From assembly GCF_009765375.1 (NCBI RefSeq), contig NZ_VTOK01000005.1, positions 124,001 to 188,000 on the forward strand: a stretch of 64,000 bases of DNA. The letters are read 5' to 3'. This document shows, piece after piece, positions 60,784 through 64,000 of this stretch (position 1 is the first letter of the stretch; each line of letters starts with the position of its first letter). Below the pieces are notes generated by a model that worked only from the letters and a program-made list of their open reading frames with translations, did not search any database and was not told where the DNA came from. Made by a program: the position numbers and the translations under genes. Source of the stretch: Alteribacillus sp. YIM 98480 (GTDB lineage Bacteria > Bacillota > Bacilli > Bacillales > Marinococcaceae).

Positions 60784-60984
60784 TCACTCCTTTAGCTTCT
60801 TTTCTTTACTATCATATATACGAATGACTAAAAAGGTGTTAAATATTCCGCTAATGATGAAGAATTGGGCGAGTGCCTTAAAGGAGATTAAAACACAGAG
60901 AAAAGGGTATACATAGAATAAAAGAAACGTCATTGGGCCGGTTATCCTTTGGGTAAATGGACGTCGTCCCTGCATACAGAGCAT
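60784..60984 (-). CDS. Small membrane protein translated just ahead of cotZ
   Basis: 66 aa; ATG 60984 after GAAAGG (60975 is an alternative). Two hydrophobic segments (MTFLLFYVYPFLCVLISF and LAQFFIISGIFNTFLVI) then a charged tail YDSKEKKLKE. Its stop codon overlaps the cotZ ribosome site, so the two are likely coupled. Not a recognised cot gene. Confidence 0.55.
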   Translation of the reverse strand: MLCMQGRRPFTQRITGPMTFLLFYVYPFLCVLISFKALAQFFIISGIFNTFLVIRIYDSKEKKLKE

Positions 60985-61013
60985 TTAAGCCTTTCTTATT
61001 ATCTAAAGGTCCA

Positions 61014-61055
61014 GAAAACCTGTCGCGGCAGACCAAGGCGCTTGCACTTTTCTTA
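61014..61055 (+). repeat. Family-1b right-end fragment
   Basis: AACCTGTCGCGGCAGACCAA then GGCGCTTGCACTTTTCTTA, a half copy lying directly before the complete element at 61061. Confidence 0.65.
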
Positions 61056-61060
61056 AAAGG

Positions 61061-61335
61061 GAAGAAATGATAAATATTGGGCGTTTTTGATGTCTAGCTT
61101 CAGCGCCCAGCCGCTCAGGCGCACACGATAAAGAGGAACTTTTGCTAAAACCGCGACGTCCTGTCGCAACGCAAAAGTCAACACCTCCTGTGCAAGCCAG
61201 TTCAGCGTTGTCACAGGACGTGACGGTTTTAGCTGAACGTCTTATTTCTTCCCTTTCGACTCCGGGCCGCAGGCGACCCTGCGCGAAAGCTCCAGAACCT
61301 GTCGCGGCTGACCAGGGCGCTTGCACTTTTCTTAT
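61061..61335 (+). repeat. Family-1b repeat with rearranged interior
   Basis: Starts GAAGAAATGATAAATATTGG and ends GGCGCTTGCACTTTTCTTA. The interior has the same modules as the copy at 39381 but in a different order: the GTTCAGC/GCTGAAC arm with GTCAC/GTGAC comes before TTTCGACTCCGGGCCGCAGG, and an extra segment with TTTTGCTAAAACCGCGACGT is present. Confidence 0.8.
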
Positions 61336-61351
61336 GAAAGAGGTGAGAAGG

Positions 61352-61591
61352 ATGGGGTATGTAGCACCGACTAAAAACGAGCAAGCAGTCAATTATGGAA
61401 GTCGATTGGTGGAGAATGAACCATCTATTCGAAAAATTCAGCCAATTCAACCAGCCACATGGCAGAGAATAAGTTCTCAAGATACTAGGAATGCTTATCA
61501 CTTAGAAGAAGATATGGAGCGTATGAACAAACGAAGAGAAATCGAACAAAAATTTTATGGGAAAGGCCGGCGCTTTGACGCCAATGCATGA
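61352..61591 (+). CDS. Small hypothetical protein adjoining the repeat
   Basis: 79 aa, ATG after GAGGTGAGAAGG. Polar: MGYVAPTKNEQAVNYGSRL, then an Arg/Gln-rich region and ERMNKRREIEQKFYGKGRRF near the end. The ribosome site begins only a few bases after the repeat ends, so transcription must cross or start in the repeat. Similar in style to small Bacillus proteins with Y-G-x-R motifs, but no family is claimed. No gene was seen from 61592 to 61835. Confidence 0.6.
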   Translation: MGYVAPTKNEQAVNYGSRLVENEPSIRKIQPIQPATWQRISSQDTRNAYHLEEDMERMNKRREIEQKFYGKGRRFDANA

Positions 61592-61835
61592 GCATAACCA
61601 AAATCAATATATATCATTTTATGTCTCCTTTGAGGCAAAGTTTCCGCATTCATATCTGTTAAAAATCTTCAACAAACTTGGATAGGACGAATAGAACTGT
61701 TACACAAACAGTGAGCTTTCCTTAGGAGAGCTCCTATTTTCATTTGGAAATATTTTCTTTTATAATGTGTTTATACAAAAATGTCCGCCATTTTAACTTG
61801 GCAGTTTAAGAAAAATACCTATAAAGGAGTTTAAA

Positions 61836-62741
61836 ATGGAGCTTGTACGTATAAAAGAAAATATTTATTACATTGATCACGCAGTTAATATGGGATATAT
61901 CCAAAACGGCGGCAAAGGACTTCTTATTGATTCCGGGATTGATAAAGGAACAGGTAAAAAAGTCTGGAAACTCTTAAAGGAAGCAGGTCTCCCTGTTACA
62001 GACCTGCTCATTACGCATGCTCATGCTGATCACTTTGGAGGGGCTTTCTGGTTAAAAGAAAACGGTAATGTTACAGTACATGCGACCCAATTTGAGGGAG
62101 CGGTGTTAGAAAATCCAAGACTCGAACCAATTTACTTATTTCAAGGTGTTGAGCCTCTGTCTGAATTAAGAAATAAATTTTTAGAAGGTCCGCCTGTTAA
62201 GGTAGATCATTATGTAAAAGAAGGTCCCTCTGTTCTTGCAGGTATAAAAGGAACGCTGTACGCCTTACCAGGGCACAGCTATGATCAAATAGCTTTTTAT
62301 ATAGATGGCATACTTTTTGCGGCGGACAGCTATTTTGCAAAAGCATATTTAGAAAAGCACGTGATACCATTTATGGTTGATATAGAGAAAGCACAAGCCT
62401 CCCTTCAGTTTCTGCTTTCTTTGGAAGGAGAGGGAGCAGTACCAGGACACGGAATGTATGAAACGAATTATAAAGAGACTGTCAAACAAAATATAGACTG
62501 GCATACCTCATTATTAAAAGAACTCGAACAGGAATTACACGAACTAAAGGACATGCCGGTAGAATCGCTGACGAGCCATTTTCTACGCAAAAAAAATATA
62601 CCAGTGCCAAATATCGGGGCCTGGGTTTTATTTCGAACAGCCGTATTAGCTTATTTGAAAGCATTAAAAGAACAAGGAAAGGCTGAATTTAAGATGAAAG
62701 ATCATCAGTTTATTATTCAGCCAATCCAGACAGAAATTTAG
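61836..62741 (+). CDS. Metallo-beta-lactamase-fold hydrolase
   Basis: 301 aa, ATG after AAAGGAG. Di-zinc motif THAHADHFGG (HxHxDH, about residues 60-65), then LPGHSYDQIAFYIDG (about 147) with the third His, FAADSYF with the bridging Asp, and PGHGMYE. Similar to hydrolases of thioester or lactone substrates (glyoxalase II or quorum-quenching type) but the substrate is not predictable. It converges with yjcF, overlapping by 4 bp at the stops. Confidence 0.9.
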   Translation: MELVRIKENIYYIDHAVNMGYIQNGGKGLLIDSGIDKGTGKKVWKLLKEAGLPVTDLLITHAHADHFGGAFWLKENGNVTVHATQFEGAVLENPRLEPIYLFQGVEPLSELRNKFLEGPPVKVDHYVKEGPSVLAGIKGTLYALPGHSYDQIAFYIDGILFAADSYFAKAYLEKHVIPFMVDIEKAQASLQFLLSLEGEGAVPGHGMYETNYKETVKQNIDWHTSLLKELEQELHELKDMPVESLTSHFLRKKNIPVPNIGAWVLFRTAVLAYLKALKEQGKAEFKMKDHQFIIQPIQTEI

Positions 62742-63193
62742 ACAGACCGGGACTCGGCTGAAAGTGTTTTTTTCATTTCAAGGTGAGGAATGCCAGCATC
62801 CATAAATTCTCCAGAAGTGACGTGATAGCCAAGCTTTTTATAAAAACCTGAAGCACTAATCTGAGCATTTAGTTTCATAGAGTGAACCCCTTCTATTTTA
62901 GCTTTTTGTTCGACCGCTTCCATTATCAGACGTCCTGCTCCTGTGTGGCGGTGAGATGCAAGCACACATATGCGTTCAACTTTTGCGTAACCATCTGCAA
63001 AACGGAGCCGTCCTGCTCCAACAGGGCGGCTGTCTTCATAAGCGACAAAGTGTACAGCTGTTTCTTCAAATTCATCTATTTCTTCTTCTTCTGGTACCTT
63101 TTGTTCTTGTACAAACACTTCAAACCGCACTTTAAATGCGTCGTTTAATTCGAGCTGCTGTTCAGGAGAGACTTCTTTCACTTTTACATTCAC
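62738..63193 (-). CDS. yjcF: YjcF-like GNAT acetyltransferase
   Basis: 151 aa. GNAT fold with KVRFEVFVQEQKVPEEEEIDEFE near residues 21-43 (typical ElaA/YjcF N-terminus), VGAGRLRF, VERICVLASHRHTGAGRLIMEAVE (acetyl-CoA loop RHTGAG near 82-88) and LNAQISASGFYKKLGY. The acceptor is unknown. It starts 2 bp after the yjcG stop, and the pair is conserved in B. subtilis. Confidence 0.9.
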   Translation of the reverse strand: MNVKVKEVSPEQQLELNDAFKVRFEVFVQEQKVPEEEEIDEFEETAVHFVAYEDSRPVGAGRLRFADGYAKVERICVLASHRHTGAGRLIMEAVEQKAKIEGVHSMKLNAQISASGFYKKLGYHVTSGEFMDAGIPHLEMKKTLSAESRSV

Positions 63194-63195
63194 AG

Positions 63196-63708
63196 TTATT
63201 CTTCCTTTCCTAAATGAAATGTTTCATAAACGGTCCAACACTTATCTTCTAACTGATACAAAAGCTGTATCTGGTCTATTATTTCTTCATGATGGATATC
63301 TTTCATTTTCAGTTGATCCACCACATCAAAATGTTCATCGTTTGTTAAATCCTGGCCAATCGTCAAATGAGGAGTGAATTCTTCTTTTTCTTTGCTGTTT
63401 TGTTGTTCATTTAAAGCCTCATATAACGAAAGAAGGATGTCATTTGGCTTGATTTTAAAAAATATTTTATTTTCTTTTGGATAAAATGTATCTGCTTTAT
63501 AGATTGTCAGCGGAAAAGGAGGTGTTTTTGACGAAATGGTTTGTATTCTTTGCATTTCTTGCTCAAGCTGATCTTCCTTTAGTTCATAAGGAGGTTTCAA
63601 CGTGACATGCGGCGGTATCCATAAATAATGGGTATCATAGCGTTTACGATAATTGTTGGCCATGTCTTGTATTTGTTTTGAAGGAAAACAAGCTAAACCA
63701 TATTTCAT
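63196..63708 (-). CDS. yjcG: YjcG-like 2H phosphoesterase
   Basis: 170 aa. Two H-x-T motifs of the 2H phosphoesterase (2'-5' RNA ligase-like) family: HVTLKPPYE near residue 34 and HLTIGQDLTNDEHF near 115. Starts MKYGLACFPSKQIQDMANNYRKRYD, as in Bacillus YjcG. It may hydrolyse 2',3'-cyclic nucleotide ends; activity is inferred from the fold. ATG follows GGAGGGTG. Confidence 0.9.
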   Translation of the reverse strand: MKYGLACFPSKQIQDMANNYRKRYDTHYLWIPPHVTLKPPYELKEDQLEQEMQRIQTISSKTPPFPLTIYKADTFYPKENKIFFKIKPNDILLSLYEALNEQQNSKEKEEFTPHLTIGQDLTNDEHFDVVDQLKMKDIHHEEIIDQIQLLYQLEDKCWTVYETFHLGKEE

Positions 63709-63753
63709 CTTTCACCCTCCATTTTGGTCATTCTATTGTTTCATCCACCAGGA

Positions 63754-63823
63754 ATGTTTAATTTTGTTAAAGGACCAAAGCAAAGCTACGACTTCCGCCA
63801 TAGCAAGCCGAGTTTTTTCTAAG
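63754..63823 (+). repeat. Family-2 repeat, copy near the window end
   Basis: GTTTAATTTTGTTAAAGGAC, CAAAGCTACGACTTCCGCCA and AAGCCGAGTTTTTTCTAAG, with an internal deletion. Confidence 0.65.
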
Positions 63824-63859
63824 CATTCGCCATAAAAAGGCAGTTCCAAAAGGTTTTTT

Positions 63860-64000
63860 CAGCTGAAATACTCACCCACAGGGCACAAGTGCGGCGACAT
63901 CTACTCCAGCTCTCTTTGTTCGTTCTCGTAATGTCTTCTTTGCCGCGGGTAACGCTTCAGTTATCTCGTGAGCAAAGACCGCTCACTGCGGGATCTTACT
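63860..64000 (-). repeat. Family-3 repeat, inverted copy cut by the window end
   Basis: On the minus strand it shares GCAAAGAAGxCxxTACGA, AACGAACAAAGAG and CGCxCTTGTGCCC with the 41398 copy in the same order. Nothing else is seen between 63709 and 64000. Confidence 0.65.

Overview
The window is chromosomal DNA from a low-to-moderate GC, endospore-forming member of the Bacillaceae. Gene content and order match the Bacillus subtilis argC-to-yjcG arc: argCJBD-carAB-argF, med, comZ, fabHA, fabF, yjbA, trpS, yjbC, spx, mecA, coiA, pepF, yjbH, yjbI, yjbJ, yjbK, yjbL, yjbM(relQ), nadF, yjbO, prpE, fabI, cotO, cotZ, yjcF, yjcG. Strong AGGAGG ribosome sites, TTG/GTG starts, spore genes (tlp, coat proteins, a YjcZ-type peptide) and three families of intergenic repeats fit this. 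Acidic proteins and repeat types suggest a halophilic or alkaliphilic relative rather than B. subtilis itself, but this is inference.

Layout. 1-4 kb: a BsuPI-type protein, an azlCD exporter divergent from an XRE-cupin regulator, a GNAT and a HAD phosphatase. 4-6.5 kb: a respiratory copper/redox cluster of CtaG, an SCO1 lipoprotein and a thioredoxin-fold lipoprotein. That last gene is interrupted by an in-frame UGA exactly where the first cysteine of a CxxC would be, followed by a SECIS-like hairpin; it is most simply read as a selenoprotein. 6.6-16.5 kb: the complete arginine operon behind putative ARG boxes. 17-21.4 kb: med-comZ, a YGP-repeat coat-like protein and fabH-fabF behind a FapR-like operator. 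22-26 kb: an LCP ligase and a large DHH-CBS-tRNA nucleotidyltransferase fusion. 26-29 kb: yjbA, small membrane proteins, an IS110-type remnant and trpS. 29-36 kb: a glycosyltransferase, a ResA-like thioredoxin, tlp, a cation antiporter served by a yybP-ykoY (Mn2+) riboswitch, a dehydrogenase and an HD protein. 36-39.3 kb: a UbiD decarboxylase and a DUF4015 glycoside hydrolase.

39.7-52.3 kb holds the Spx stress and competence island: yjbC, spx with a PerR-like box, mecA, coiA, pepF, yjbH (the Spx-ClpXP adaptor), truncated haemoglobin, yjbJ-L, relQ, nadF and rluD-like yjbO. 52.4-58 kb: a lipoprotein, prpE, fabI (second FapR-like box), and glcT with a RAT/terminator switch ahead of ptsG. 58.4-63.7 kb: coat genes, a small YjcZ-like protein, an MBL hydrolase and yjcF-yjcG.

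The genes cohere as core metabolism (arginine, fatty acid, glucose uptake) plus thiol/oxidative stress control, with regulatory sites visible for several blocks. The most unusual items are the UGA-containing redox lipoprotein and the Mn2+ riboswitch separated from its antiporter gene by an inserted repeat. No CRISPR array, prophage, rRNA or tRNA gene was seen.
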